A stretch of DNA of 64,000 nt. Source: CBEULR01 sp965544035 (lineage in GTDB: Bacteria; Bacillota; Desulfotomaculia; Desulfotomaculales; Desulforudaceae). The notes under the pieces were generated by a model. It was not told where the DNA came from. It saw only the letters and a program-made list of their open reading frames with translations, and searched no databases. The position numbers and the translations under genes are program-made. Location: NCBI GenBank assembly GCA_965544035.1, contig CBEULR010000009.1, forward strand, positions 49,066 through 113,065. Reading direction: 5' to 3'. Each line of letters opens with the position of its first letter. Position 1 is the stretch's first letter. This document shows positions 16,891-25,698 of the stretch, in pieces.

Positions 16891-19506
16891 TTATTTCACC
16901 TCTTGGGGGATTTTCTTCACATCATACCAGTTCGGGCCCGCCTTCAGATCAACGGTCAGGGGCACAGCCAATTGCAGGACCCCCTCCATTTCGGATCGCA
17001 CCAGCCGGATCATCTCTTCCAATTCACCCTTCGGCACGTCAAAAATAAGCTCGTCGTGAACCTGCAGGATCAGGGCCGATTTCAGTTCCCGCTCAATCAG
17101 CCGCCGGTGGATGGCGACCATCGCCATCTTGATGATGTCGGCGGCGCTTCCCTGAATCGGGGTGTTTACCGCCGCCCGCTCCCCGAAGTTGCGCACGGTC
17201 CGGTTGGGGCTGAAAAGCTCCGGCATGGGGCGGCGGCGGTTCAAAATCGTGGTCACGTAGCCCCGCTCCCGGGCCTCGCTGATCGTGCGGTCGATGTACC
17301 GCTTCACATCGGGCAGACGGTCGAAATAGCGCTTGATGTACTCTCTGGCCTCGCGTCTGGGGATGTGCAGATCCCTGGCCAGACCGAAGTCACTGATGCC
17401 GTATATGATTCCGAAATTCACCGCCTTGGCACGGCTGCGCATTTCCGGGGTGACGGCCTCCAGCGGCACGCCAAAAACCTCCGAGGCCGTGCGGCGGTGG
17501 ATGTCCTCGTTCTTCCGGAAGGCCGAAATCAGGGCCGGGTCTCCGGACAGGTGGGCGAGGATGCGCAGCTCGATCTGGGAATAATCGGCCGTCAGCAGCA
17601 CGTGCTCCGGAGTGCTCGGAATGAACACTTTGCGGATGCGCCGTCCAAGCTCCAGGCGGATCGGGATATTCTGCAGGTTGGGCTCGGCCGAGGAGAGACG
17701 CCCGGTGGCCGTAACCGTCTGGTGCAGGGTGGTGTGCAGCCGGCCGGTTTCGGGATCGACCAGACTGCCCAGCCCGTCGGTGTATGTTCCCTTCAGCTTG
17801 ACTAACTGGCGGTACTCCAGAATCTTCGCCGCGATCTCGTGCTTCTCGGCCAGATCAAACAGCACGGAAGCGTTGGTTGAATACCCCGTCTTCATTTTCT
17901 TGCCTTTCGGCAGCCCCAGCTTTTCGAACAGAATGTGACCCAGCTGCCGGGGCGAATTGATATTGAATTCTTCACCGGCAAGGCTGAAGATCTCTTCCGA
18001 TACTTCGTCAATGCGCCGGCCGAACTCGGCCGACATTTCCGCCAGCTGCTCCCGGTCCACCTTGATGCCGGCCATCTCCATCGCGGCCAGCACCTTCACC
18101 AGCGGCAGCTCGACCTCGGTGTAAAGTGACTCCTGCCCCTGCTCGGCTAGGGCCGTGCGCAGCAGGGGCACCAGCTGCGCGGTGGCCTGTGCCCGGGCGG
18201 CCGTCGCCCCCGGCTCGCCTTCCGGTAAGACAACGCCAAGCCGGTCCAGGGCCACGTTCTTCAGCTGCTGACTGGAGGCCGTGGGGTTCGTCAGGTAAGC
18301 GGCCACCATGGTATCGAAAGCAAGACCGCGAAGGGGGCCGTACGCACGGCAGATCCACATCGCCTCTTTGGCATCGTGCACGGCGATGGGCAGGTCCGGG
18401 TCGGTCAGCAGTTCGCGTATCACCTCCGCGGCCCGCTGGTCGGCCTGCGGGTCGAGAAGGTAGGTATCATCTCCGGCGGCGACCGCCGCCCTGACCAGAC
18501 CCTGCGTGTGGCTGCCGGCCACGGCCAGTCCGACGATTTCCGCATCCCGGGCTGCGGAGAGCAAGGCCGAAAAATCCTCAACATCCCTCAGGGACAGCGG
18601 TTCGACCACCGCCTCCTTGGTCTGTGCCGGCTTGTCCTCCGAACGCAAAAACGAGAGTGCGGTGTTCAGGAGGTTTCGAAACTCAAGCTTTCGGAAAACC
18701 TCTACCAAGAGGTCCCGGTCGGGACCGGCCCAAGGCTGCAGCAGTTCGGGGCCGGTTTCGGGAACGCTGCGGTTGATTCGCGCCAGCTGCTTCGAGAGCA
18801 GGGCCTGCTCGTGGTGGGTCTCCAGCAGATTCTTTAACCGCATGGGCAGTTCGTGGGTGCATTCCAGCAGTCCCTCTACCGTCCGGTAAGTGCTCAGGAG
18901 CTTGACGGCCGTCTTGATGCCGATTCCCGGGACTCCGGGAATGTTATCCGAAGGGTCGCCGACCAGACCCTTGATATCGACCAGGTACTCCGGACCCAGA
19001 CCGAACTTCTCGGTGACACGCTGTTCATCGAAGAGTTCCAGCTGGCTGATTCCCTTTCTGGTGATGAGCACGGAAGTCAGGGGGGAAACCAGCTGCAGCA
19101 TGTCCTGGTCGCCGGTCAGGATGAGTGAGCGCCGTCCTTCCTTCTCGGCGAGGGCGGTCAGGGTGCCGATAATGTCATCGGCCTCGTAGTTCTCCTGTTC
19201 CAGGACGGGTATGCCGAGAGCCTGCAGAACCTGCTTCACCAACGCGAATTGCGGGCGCAGGTCTTCGGCCGTTTCCGGCCGGCCGGCCTTGTAGTCGGCG
19301 TAGGCACTGTTGCGAAAAGTGATGCGGCCTTTGTCGAAGGCCACCAGAACAATATCCGGCTTGTGCTCGGCCAGCGCTTTAAGCAGCATACTGGTAAAGC
19401 CGTACACCGCGTTGGTAGGCAAACCGGTGGTTGTGGACAGCGGGGGAATGGCGTGAAACGCCCGGTGCACCAGACTGTTTCCGTCAACGACCATTATTGC
19501 GGCCAT
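16891..19506 (-). CDS. polA: DNA polymerase I
   Basis: Family A polymerase for Okazaki processing and repair. A 5'-nuclease domain (about 1-290; VDGNSLVHRAFHA, DYKAGR, EADDIIGT, DPSDNIPGVPGIG), a 3'-5' exonuclease-like domain (about 305-470) and the polymerase domain (DYSQIELR, RAKAVNFGIIYG, QVHDELIFD) are in order. The middle domain lacks the usual DxE and other metal ligands, so proofreading is probably absent, as in Bacillus and Thermus Pol I. ATG at 19506 after AGGTG is preferred to the in-frame GTG at 19515; 871 aa. Confidence 0.94.
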   Translation of the reverse strand: MAAIMVVDGNSLVHRAFHAIPPLSTTTGLPTNAVYGFTSMLLKALAEHKPDIVLVAFDKGRITFRNSAYADYKAGRPETAEDLRPQFALVKQVLQALGIPVLEQENYEADDIIGTLTALAEKEGRRSLILTGDQDMLQLVSPLTSVLITRKGISQLELFDEQRVTEKFGLGPEYLVDIKGLVGDPSDNIPGVPGIGIKTAVKLLSTYRTVEGLLECTHELPMRLKNLLETHHEQALLSKQLARINRSVPETGPELLQPWAGPDRDLLVEVFRKLEFRNLLNTALSFLRSEDKPAQTKEAVVEPLSLRDVEDFSALLSAARDAEIVGLAVAGSHTQGLVRAAVAAGDDTYLLDPQADQRAAEVIRELLTDPDLPIAVHDAKEAMWICRAYGPLRGLAFDTMVAAYLTNPTASSQQLKNVALDRLGVVLPEGEPGATAARAQATAQLVPLLRTALAEQGQESLYTEVELPLVKVLAAMEMAGIKVDREQLAEMSAEFGRRIDEVSEEIFSLAGEEFNINSPRQLGHILFEKLGLPKGKKMKTGYSTNASVLFDLAEKHEIAAKILEYRQLVKLKGTYTDGLGSLVDPETGRLHTTLHQTVTATGRLSSAEPNLQNIPIRLELGRRIRKVFIPSTPEHVLLTADYSQIELRILAHLSGDPALISAFRKNEDIHRRTASEVFGVPLEAVTPEMRSRAKAVNFGIIYGISDFGLARDLHIPRREAREYIKRYFDRLPDVKRYIDRTISEARERGYVTTILNRRRPMPELFSPNRTVRNFGERAAVNTPIQGSAADIIKMAMVAIHRRLIERELKSALILQVHDELIFDVPKGELEEMIRLVRSEMEGVLQLAVPLTVDLKAGPNWYDVKKIPQEVK

Positions 19507-19718
19507 AAGGGACACCTACTTTCTCGTCATCGGCTATTATTTCACCGCTTTGTCCCCGAATACCTGCCGGGGGACGGCGCCGTCCGAGAAGGAGCCGGAT
19601 TCGGTGCGGAGGAGCGCCGAAGGGAAAGGTGCAAAACAACCGCATCCTGTAGTAGAATACTAGGTGACTGTTTTCCAGACCTGTGAGTCGGCAAGGAGGG
19701 TATTGACCTATCACAAAG

Positions 19719-20936
19719 ATGTCGTTCCGCTGTCCCTGCGGTAGCCACCGGGAGTACAGCGAGTGTTGTGGAAGACCTGATAAAGTGGTATCCCTGGCGC
19801 AGGTCAGGTGGCGGCGGGCGAGCAGTGTCCTCCGCAACCGGCTCGGGGATTTCGCTGAGGAAGTGATTTTTCTCAAGGAAGCCGCGCTGGCCCAGGAGTG
19901 TTTCTTCGGACAGCTGCAGGACGAGATCGACTACCTGGATCCGGAACTCCTGGCCGAGCGCTGTTTCGAATGGTTCATTTTCGACTATCCCCTGTCTTCA
20001 GGCCAAACGGTGATCGAACTGTTCCGAGACCTGTTTGTGAGCCGCCTGACGCTTGATCAGGCCCTGTTGCTGGTGCTGTGGGAGGAAGCCCGGAGCAGCT
20101 TCTACAGGGTGCAGACGATCTTTCCGGGCAAGGGACTGGTCTTGCAGGATGTTCTGAACGGCAAAACGTATCCCGTTCGCGAACCCGGTGTGCGCATCGA
20201 TGTGGACCCCGGCACGATACTGTATGTGCGCCTGTTGCGGGTGGGTGCCGAATATGAATTCTCAACCAGCGCCATCGGCATACCGGTGGAAGCGTACGCG
20301 AACCTGATCAGCTGGCTGAAGTCCGATTACCGGCACTGTGCCGAACATATGCCCTTTCAGGGGAAGGTCGGCTGGAACGATTATCTGCGCTTCCGGGCGC
20401 CGACCATTAACCGCAAGTTCGTCCGTCTGGGACTGGGATATCAGGATATGCCGATGTCGAATCCGGACAGAGTGGTCATTCCAAGATTGCTGTCCGATAT
20501 CCTAAATGGGCCTTTTGGCGGCGGAGCCTTCGGGGAAGATGATCAGACAGGTGCCGAACTTGACGTGTTGCTGCACCACCTGCGCGGAACGGGCGTGGTG
20601 GAAGAGCCGGTCGCAGGGAAGACGGGGGTTAACCGTGCGGATGAATATGCGGTTGTGGCCAGAGAGGTGGCCTGCGGCCTGGCCGAAATCGGCTCAACCC
20701 CCGAGGAAGTGAACCAGGCCCTGCGGCTTTGGTGGGATTTCTGTGTTTTGGAGGAACCGGCGGTGCGCAAACCGGGCGTCTGGGCGGCAACCGTGATCTA
20801 TACCGTGATTCGCCTCCAGGGGGAGAACAGGATCAGCCAGGGTGATCTGGCCAGGCGTTTCGGGGTGGCCTCTTCCTCGATATCCAGCAGCTACGGCCGC
20901 CTGGCCCGGGTGCTGGCTTTGAAAAGAGGAATCTAG
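19719..20936 (+). CDS. SEC-C zinc-motif protein, function unknown
   Basis: A 405-residue soluble protein with a SEC-C zinc motif at the very N-terminus (CPCGSHREYSECC, residues 5-17), a long middle part without recognisable motifs, and a C-terminal segment (about 345-400: WAATVIYTVIRLQGE, ISQGDLARRFGVASSSISSSYGRL) that looks like a helix-turn-helix as in cyclin/TFIIB-like or sigma-like domains. It could bind nucleic acid, but that is inference. The ATG is 18 bases after AAGGAGGG, unusually far; an in-frame ATC at 19710 would have ideal spacing. Followed by a terminator. Confidence 0.7.
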   Translation: MSFRCPCGSHREYSECCGRPDKVVSLAQVRWRRASSVLRNRLGDFAEEVIFLKEAALAQECFFGQLQDEIDYLDPELLAERCFEWFIFDYPLSSGQTVIELFRDLFVSRLTLDQALLLVLWEEARSSFYRVQTIFPGKGLVLQDVLNGKTYPVREPGVRIDVDPGTILYVRLLRVGAEYEFSTSAIGIPVEAYANLISWLKSDYRHCAEHMPFQGKVGWNDYLRFRAPTINRKFVRLGLGYQDMPMSNPDRVVIPRLLSDILNGPFGGGAFGEDDQTGAELDVLLHHLRGTGVVEEPVAGKTGVNRADEYAVVAREVACGLAEIGSTPEEVNQALRLWWDFCVLEEPAVRKPGVWAATVIYTVIRLQGENRISQGDLARRFGVASSSISSSYGRLARVLALKRGI

Positions 20937-20960
20937 CCCGGGTTTCAAGAGAGGGACAGG

Positions 20961-20989
20961 ACCCTTCGTGGACAACGAAGGGTTTTCTT
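20961..20989 (+). terminator. Intrinsic terminator
   Basis: ACCCTTCGT (20961-20969) pairs with ACGAAGGGT (20975-20983), followed by TTTCTT. It ends the SEC-C gene transcript. Confidence 0.8.
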
Positions 20990-21052
20990 ATGTGCCCAAT
21001 AAGATCCAACCTGCATCTTTCCCGGTCGGAGCCATAAGAGTAAAGAGGGGGT

Positions 21053-21667
21053 GTGGATAGGGTGCTGTCTCTGCTGGACATGGTTATAGAAACCGTGGTG
21101 GCGCACATTGCCGCCCTCGGCTACTGGGGCATCGGCCTGGGAATGGCGGTGGAGAGTGCGAACATTCCGCTGCCCAGCGAGGTCATTCTGCCCTTCGGCG
21201 GCTATTTGGTCAGCACGGGCCGGCTTGATTTTTGGGGTGTGGTGCTGGCCGGGACGGTGGGCGGCACAGCGGGTTCGGTGGTTTCATACGCGCTGGGTGC
21301 CTGGGGCGGGCGGCCTCTGGTACTCCGGTACGGCCGGTACTTCGGTGTTTCCAGGGCGAAACTGGACGCTGCCGACCGCTGGTTTGGCCGCTACGGCGAG
21401 GCCACGGTGTTCTTTACCCGTCTGATGCCCGTCATCCGCACGTTCATTTCTCTGCCCGCCGGTATCTCACGCATGCATTTTTACCGCTTCGTAGTGTATA
21501 CCTTCCTTGGCTCCCTTCCCTGGAGCATCGCGCTCACCTACCTGGGCTTCCAGCTGGGGGAAAACTGGAACAGCCTGAAGCCCTACTTTCATCGGCTGGA
21601 CGTCGTCATCATCGCCGCGCTGTTGCTGGGAGCGGCCTTCCTGTGGTACCGCGGCCGGCGCCGGTAG
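21053..21667 (+). CDS. DedA / VTT-domain membrane protein
   Basis: Integral membrane protein of the DedA family (SNARE-associated/VTT domain), members of which act in undecaprenyl-phosphate or phospholipid handling. It shows ESANIPLPSEVILPFGGYL near the N-terminus, the FFTRLMPVIRTFISLPAG motif (conserved Arg) and four or five hydrophobic helices; 204 aa is normal. GTG 21053 touches the ribosome site AGAGGGGG, and GTG 21062 is a better spaced alternative. Confidence 0.85.
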   Translation: MDRVLSLLDMVIETVVAHIAALGYWGIGLGMAVESANIPLPSEVILPFGGYLVSTGRLDFWGVVLAGTVGGTAGSVVSYALGAWGGRPLVLRYGRYFGVSRAKLDAADRWFGRYGEATVFFTRLMPVIRTFISLPAGISRMHFYRFVVYTFLGSLPWSIALTYLGFQLGENWNSLKPYFHRLDVVIIAALLLGAAFLWYRGRRR

Positions 21668-21720
21668 CAGGTTTTCCCAGTTTAAGCAATCATCGGTGGT
21701 TCCAGACTACAGAAAAGAAT

Positions 21721-22464
21721 ATGCCGGCGGAGGTTGAATGGCGGTTGCGTACGGCACATTTTGCTCTGTGGTCCGGAATGCTGGCCGGTTTGCTCTGGAT
21801 TATACCGGTGTTTGCCGGTCTTCCCGCCGTGGCCGAAGCCGGTCGGGAAACCGTCGTTGTGATCGACCCAGGTCACGGCGGCGAGGACCCCGGAGCGGTG
21901 GACGAGGCCAACGGTATTCTGGAAAAGACGATAAACCTGCAGGTGGCGCGGAAGATGCAGGTGCGGCTTGAGGCCGCGGGGCACAGGGTTATGATGACCA
22001 GAGACCAGGACGATGCCTTCTGCCACTCCCCGGACGGCCGTTTCGTCAAACGCTGGATCAGCCTGGAGGAGCGGGTTGCCCTGGCCAACCACAATGCCGC
22101 TGACATTTTTGTGAGTATTCACGCCAACAGTTTTCACGACCGGACCTGTGCCGGAGCCGAGATCTTCTATCACCGGGTGTCCGAAGAGGGGCGGATGCTG
22201 GCGGAAACCTTCCGGTCGGTGCTCCAAAGTCTGCATCCGCCTGTGGAGTGCCGGGTGAAGCCGTCCGATTACTATGTGCTGCGGAGTACCCGTATGCCGT
22301 CCGTGCTGGTGGAAATGGGCTACATCACCAATGAATCAGAGGCGAAACTGCTGCTTGAGCCCACCTATCAGGAGAGACTGGCCGAGGCGTTTGCGGAAGC
22401 GGTCAATCAGTATCTGAAACTGGCGAAGGACCGCCGCCGGGGCGCTGTCGAGCGTGCCGGTTAG
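21721..22464 (+). CDS. cwlD: N-acetylmuramoyl-L-alanine amidase, CwlD-like
   Basis: Zinc-dependent amidase_3 that removes stem peptides from muramic acid; CwlD does this when spore cortex muramic-delta-lactam is made. An N-terminal signal anchor (about 13-35) precedes the catalytic domain with VIDPGHGGEDPGAV (zinc His), Glu of LEKTINL, SIHANSF (zinc His) and VEMGYITN (catalytic Glu). The start is ATG at 21721; the frame is open farther upstream but inside the DedA gene. The CwlD identity rests on length (247 aa), single domain and nearby sporulation genes; a vegetative amidase is possible. Confidence 0.8.
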   Translation: MPAEVEWRLRTAHFALWSGMLAGLLWIIPVFAGLPAVAEAGRETVVVIDPGHGGEDPGAVDEANGILEKTINLQVARKMQVRLEAAGHRVMMTRDQDDAFCHSPDGRFVKRWISLEERVALANHNAADIFVSIHANSFHDRTCAGAEIFYHRVSEEGRMLAETFRSVLQSLHPPVECRVKPSDYYVLRSTRMPSVLVEMGYITNESEAKLLLEPTYQERLAEAFAEAVNQYLKLAKDRRRGAVERAG

Positions 22465-22485
22465 TGTTTTCCCCTCCGGTGAGAT

Positions 22486-22512
22486 GCATATATCGGAAAA
22501 CGAATCAAATAA
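22486..22512 (+). promoter_or_regulatory. Possible sigma-G-type promoter of the YhcN gene
   Basis: GCATA (22486-22490), 15-bp spacer, CAAATAA (22506-22512), with spacing as for forespore sigma-G promoters; the -35 fits well and the -10 only partly. Proposed because YhcN-type lipoproteins are forespore expressed in Bacillus. Confidence 0.3.
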
Positions 22513-22539
22513 TAGACCTAAACGGCAAGGGGGTGGATC

Positions 22540-23034
22540 ATGGAACGCAAGCGTGCGGTTCACTGGATCTGGGCGATCCTGGTGCTGTTTCTCTTCAGTG
22601 TGCTGGTAGGGTGTGCTGCGCAGCGCCGCCCGGCACCACCGGAACAAAGTCCCGGCATTCCGCCCGGTGCCCGTCAGGCGCTGCCGACCGATCCTCGTGA
22701 AGCTTCGCGCCTGGCTGAACGGATGGCCGGTGTGGCTGAACGGGAGCGGGGAGTCAAGTCGGCGACCGTTGTTCTGGCGGGCGGCACGGTTTACGTCGGT
22801 ATCAACCTGGAGGAGAATGTCGAGGGGGAACAAACCGGCCAGGTAAAGCGCAATGTGGCCGCGAAGGTTAAGGATAACGATGCGCGGGTCGCACGCGTCC
22901 TGGTTACGACCGACCCCGATATTGTCACCCGGATTGAACGGATCGCGGGTGAAGTGGAGCAGGGTAGACCGGTCACCGCGTTTACCGATGAGATTGAAGA
23001 GTTGAACAAAAGGATGACGCCGACCAGCCGTTAG
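22540..23034 (+). CDS. YhcN/YlaJ family sporulation lipoprotein
   Basis: A 164-residue lipoprotein: signal peptide with lipobox LVGC (Cys25), a Pro-rich linker, then a BON-like alpha/beta domain (AERMAGVAERERGVKSATVVL, GGTVYVGINL, VLVTTDPDIVTRIERIAGEV) typical of YhcN/YlaJ. The family is found in spore membranes and affects spore outgrowth; the exact role is unknown. ATG preceded by AAGGGGGTG. Confidence 0.85.
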   Translation: MERKRAVHWIWAILVLFLFSVLVGCAAQRRPAPPEQSPGIPPGARQALPTDPREASRLAERMAGVAERERGVKSATVVLAGGTVYVGINLEENVEGEQTGQVKRNVAAKVKDNDARVARVLVTTDPDIVTRIERIAGEVEQGRPVTAFTDEIEELNKRMTPTSR

Positions 23035-23058
23035 ACAACGCCATACCCTACTTACGGC

Positions 23059-23086
23059 AAAGCCGCAGTTCAGTTGCTGCGGCTTT
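23059..23086. terminator. Bidirectional terminator between YhcN and PdaB genes
   Basis: AAAGCCGCAG (23059-23068) and CTGCGGCTTT (23077-23086) form a perfect 10-bp stem with an A/T-rich flank on each side, serving the convergent genes. Confidence 0.75.
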
Positions 23087-23087
23087 A

Positions 23088-23840
23088 CTATTCGGTTACC
23101 CCCCGCCCATGCTCCAGCAGTTCCGACACCGTCAGGAGCTCGAACCCTTTTTCTTTCAGCCCGGCGATCACCCGGGGGAGGGCTTCGGGAGTCTGTTCGG
23201 CACTGTCGCTGGCGTGCATCAGGATGATTGCTCCCGGATGAGCGCGTTCCAGCACCCGGTTCACGATGGCGTCCGGACCCGGATCCTTCCAGTCCAGAGA
23301 ATCCACGCTCCACTGAATCGCCCGGTAGCCTGTTTCGGCGATCGTTTTCACGACCCGTTCGTTCCAGTCTCCGTTCGGAGTCCGGATCAGGTTGGGAGAC
23401 TTGCCGGTGATTTCCCTCAGGGTGTTGTGCGCCTTGCCGATTTCCTCCTTGATCACGTCATCGCTGAACTCCGAGTAGTTCTTGTGCCGCCAGCCGTGAC
23501 TGGAGATTTCGTGGCCGTCCTCGGCCAGCCGTTTGGCCGTCTCCGGGTATTTTGCCGCCCAGGGTCCCGAGAGGAAGAAAGTGCTCTGAACCCCCTCTTC
23601 CTTCAGAATATCGGCCACGGTGCCCGGAACGGTCTCGCCCCAGCTGATGTCGAAGGTCAGTGCCACTACTTTGTCCTCGGTCTTGACCTGATAGACGATG
23701 TCGGCGTGATCGCCCGTGGTTGTCGGCTGTACCGGCTCCGCGCGCAGCAAGACATAGAGGATGATGACGGCCAGGACCAGCATTGCGCCTGCCAGCACTG
23801 CTTGCCGGAGCCGCACCAGATTGATGAAGTAAAACTGCAT
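23088..23840 (-). CDS. pdaB: PdaB-like polysaccharide deacetylase (sporulation)
   Basis: NodB-fold carbohydrate esterase 4 on the outer membrane face, anchored by one N-terminal helix (about 13-33). The TFDISWG motif (catalytic Asp followed by I-S instead of the usual second Asp), SSHGWRHKNY (metal His pair), RTPNGDWN and ILMHASD are as in the PdaB branch, which is needed to keep spores intact late in sporulation. The missing second Asp is normal for PdaB. Divergently placed from the carboxypeptidase gene. Confidence 0.83.
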   Translation of the reverse strand: MQFYFINLVRLRQAVLAGAMLVLAVIILYVLLRAEPVQPTTTGDHADIVYQVKTEDKVVALTFDISWGETVPGTVADILKEEGVQSTFFLSGPWAAKYPETAKRLAEDGHEISSHGWRHKNYSEFSDDVIKEEIGKAHNTLREITGKSPNLIRTPNGDWNERVVKTIAETGYRAIQWSVDSLDWKDPGPDAIVNRVLERAHPGAIILMHASDSAEQTPEALPRVIAGLKEKGFELLTVSELLEHGRGVTE

Positions 23841-23972
23841 ACTTCCACCACTTTCCGCAGGTATTTGTATCTATTCATATGTTCCGCCGGCCTGATTATG
23901 TCCAGGCCTTTTTCAAGAATCAGGCTGGCATAAATGAAGTTGCGCTCGGGACAATAGTATGGGAGGGACAAA

Positions 23973-25094
23973 ATGTTGAAATACCTGCGATTGGCTGTGC
24001 TATTGCTTGTTGCCGGGTTCCTTTTCCCCCAGCCTTTGTATGCCGAGCCCCCGCGCGTTACCGCCGATGCCGCCCTATTAATGGACGCCGCCTCGGGGCA
24101 GGTGCTTTATGTAAAGAATGAACGGCGCCACAAAGACCCCGCCAGCCTGACCAAAATCATGACGGCCATCGTCGCCCTGGAAGCCGGAAACCTGGACGAT
24201 GTGGTCACGATCAGCAAGCGAGCCGCCCGTTTCGAGCGGGGCAGTATCGTGGACATCCGTGAGGGCGAGCAGATCACGCTTGAAAACCTGCTGCGTGCCG
24301 CGCTGACCATGTCGGCCAACGACGCCACCGTGGCCATCGGGGAGCACGTGGGCGGGAACTACGAGACCTTTGTGCAGTGGATGAACATCAAGGCAAAGCT
24401 GATCGGTGCACGGGATACACGCTATGAGAATACCCACGGGTTTACCGCGCCGAACCATAAGACGACGGCCTATGACCTGGGGCTTATTACCCGCTATGCG
24501 CTCCACAATCCCACCTTTGCGGAAATGGTGAGGGCGCGGAAGGCCACCATAAAGTGGCACGATTCGGACCGGGAAACCACGGTGAACAATACTAATCGGC
24601 TGCTGCGCGGCAATTTCCCGGGGATCGACGGGGTGAAGACGGGGACCACCTCGGCCGCCGGCCACTGCCTGGTCGCTTCGGCCACCAGGGACGGGCGGCA
24701 GCTGATCGCGGTCATTCTGCATAGTAACGCCCGCTATGAGGACGCCAAGAAACTGCTCAATTACGGATTTGAGGTGCCGCCGGTCACTGCCGCGTACCGG
24801 AACCAGGAGATCGCGCAGGTGGTGGTGAAGGGCGGTGTGGCCGCCCGGGTACCCGCACTGGCTTCCGAAACGGTGGTGCTGCATATTCCCGGGGAGCAGG
24901 TTCCGGAACTGCGCAAGCGGGTTTGGCTGGACAGGAGTGTTAAGGCGCCGGTTAAACGGGGGCAGGAACTGGGACGGATGGACTTCATCCTGAACGGTGT
25001 GCGGCTGGGTTCCACGCCGATAGTTGCCGGATCAGACGTGGCGCGCGCCCCGCTTGTCCAACAGTGGTTTTCCCGCACCGTCCGTGTGGAATAG
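23973..25094 (+). CDS. dacF: D-alanyl-D-alanine carboxypeptidase (DacF-like)
   Basis: Class A low-molecular-weight penicillin-binding protein trimming peptidoglycan pentapeptides. A cleavable signal peptide (ending LYA) precedes the catalytic domain with SLTK (nucleophile Ser in ASLTKIM), SAN (MSANDAT) and KTG (GVKTGTT), followed by the C-terminal PBP5-type beta domain (about 275-365). The DacF/DacB sporulation assignment comes from family resemblance and from the neighbouring pdaB and yhcN; a vegetative DacA is not excluded. ATG start after GGGAGGG. Confidence 0.88.
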   Translation: MLKYLRLAVLLLVAGFLFPQPLYAEPPRVTADAALLMDAASGQVLYVKNERRHKDPASLTKIMTAIVALEAGNLDDVVTISKRAARFERGSIVDIREGEQITLENLLRAALTMSANDATVAIGEHVGGNYETFVQWMNIKAKLIGARDTRYENTHGFTAPNHKTTAYDLGLITRYALHNPTFAEMVRARKATIKWHDSDRETTVNNTNRLLRGNFPGIDGVKTGTTSAAGHCLVASATRDGRQLIAVILHSNARYEDAKKLLNYGFEVPPVTAAYRNQEIAQVVVKGGVAARVPALASETVVLHIPGEQVPELRKRVWLDRSVKAPVKRGQELGRMDFILNGVRLGSTPIVAGSDVARAPLVQQWFSRTVRVE

Positions 25095-25112
25095 ATATGG
25101 GAACCGAATTTC

Positions 25113-25141
25113 TTGACAAATGAGCGCGGTTAAGGTATATT
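25113..25141 (+). promoter_or_regulatory. Promoter of tRNA-Val
   Basis: Consensus TTGACA (25113-25118), 17-bp spacer, TATATT (25136-25141). It lies 12 bp before the tRNA. Confidence 0.85.
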
Positions 25142-25153
25142 AGGAGATGCGCC

Positions 25154-25228
25154 GGGCGGGTAGTTCAGTGGGAGAACGCTTGCTTGACACGCAAGAGGTC
25201 GGAAGTTCAATTCTTCTCCCGCCCACCA
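25154..25228 (+). tRNA. tRNA-Val (anticodon GAC), CCA encoded
   Basis: 75-nt cloverleaf: acceptor GGGCGGG/CCCGCCC, D arm GTTC/GAAC, anticodon arm CTTGC/GCAAG with loop TTGACAC (anticodon GAC), variable AGGTC, T arm GGAAG/CTTCT with loop TTCAATT, discriminator A and genomic CCA. Reads GUC and GUU valine codons. Confidence 0.95.
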
Positions 25229-25241
25229 ATAAGGAATGAGA

Positions 25242-25280
25242 AACCCCAAGTCTTTGCGGACTTGGGGTTCTTGCTTTTCC
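25242..25280 (+). terminator. Terminator of the tRNA-Val transcript
   Basis: AACCCCAAGTC (25242-25252) pairs with GACTTGGGGTT (25259-25269), perfect 11-bp stem, followed by a T-rich tail. Confidence 0.85.
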
Positions 25281-25285
25281 GGGTC

Positions 25286-25336
25286 TTGACAGCGGTTATG
25301 CCCTGTAATAGGGTATACCTAGAGGTTCTAGATATA
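25286..25336 (+). promoter_or_regulatory. Promoter region and PadR-type operator palindrome
   Basis: TTGACA lies at 25286-25291. An inverted repeat follows: TATACCTAGA (25314-25323), 3-base centre, TCTAGATATA (25327-25336), with one mismatch in ten. It ends 14 bp before the padR start, so the gene product could repress its own operon. No good -10 at standard spacing was found; the palindrome probably overlaps it. Confidence 0.55.
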
Positions 25337-25350
25337 TCGGAGGATGTAGT

Positions 25351-25698
25351 ATGAGACGGAAGAATCAGCTCAAGTCGGGCTATGTGGACACCATCGTGCT
25401 GGGGTTGCTCACCCGGGAGCCGATGTACGGTTATCAGATCTGCCGTGAGATCCGGGCGCTGACCGAGGGGGATATTGAATTTAAGGACGGGACTCTGTAT
25501 CCATCGCTGCGCCGCCTGGAGGAGTCCGGGCTGATCGAGGGGTACTGGGAGGACCCGGAGGTGCTGGGCCGTCCCCGGCGCAAATACTACCGGATCACCA
25601 CCGCCGGGCAGCAGGCCTTTAAGGAACAGTCTGCGGCGTGGAACCGGTTCCACCGCCTGCTGGGGCGGCTGATGGGGGAACAGCTATGTTTCGGATAG
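25351..25698 (+). CDS. PadR-family transcriptional regulator
   Basis: A 115-residue winged-helix repressor: GYVDTIVLGLLTREPMYGYQICREI (helices 1-2), FKDGTLYPSLRRLEESGLI (recognition helix and start of the wing) and RRKYYRITTAGQQAF (wing) define the PadR fold; the C-terminal dimer helix is short. The 3' end overlaps the lipoprotein gene by 13 bp. PadR genes paired with a HAAS-domain membrane protein are a common Firmicute module in which the regulator controls its partner. The ligand is unknown. Confidence 0.9.
   Translation: MRRKNQLKSGYVDTIVLGLLTREPMYGYQICREIRALTEGDIEFKDGTLYPSLRRLEESGLIEGYWEDPEVLGRPRRKYYRITTAGQQAFKEQSAAWNRFHRLLGRLMGEQLCFG

Noticed and set aside
23928..23957. Sigma-F promoter before the DacF-like gene
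   Set aside because: GCATA-N15-GGGACAATAG has the right spacing, but the start point would fall in the ribosome site, leaving almost no leader.
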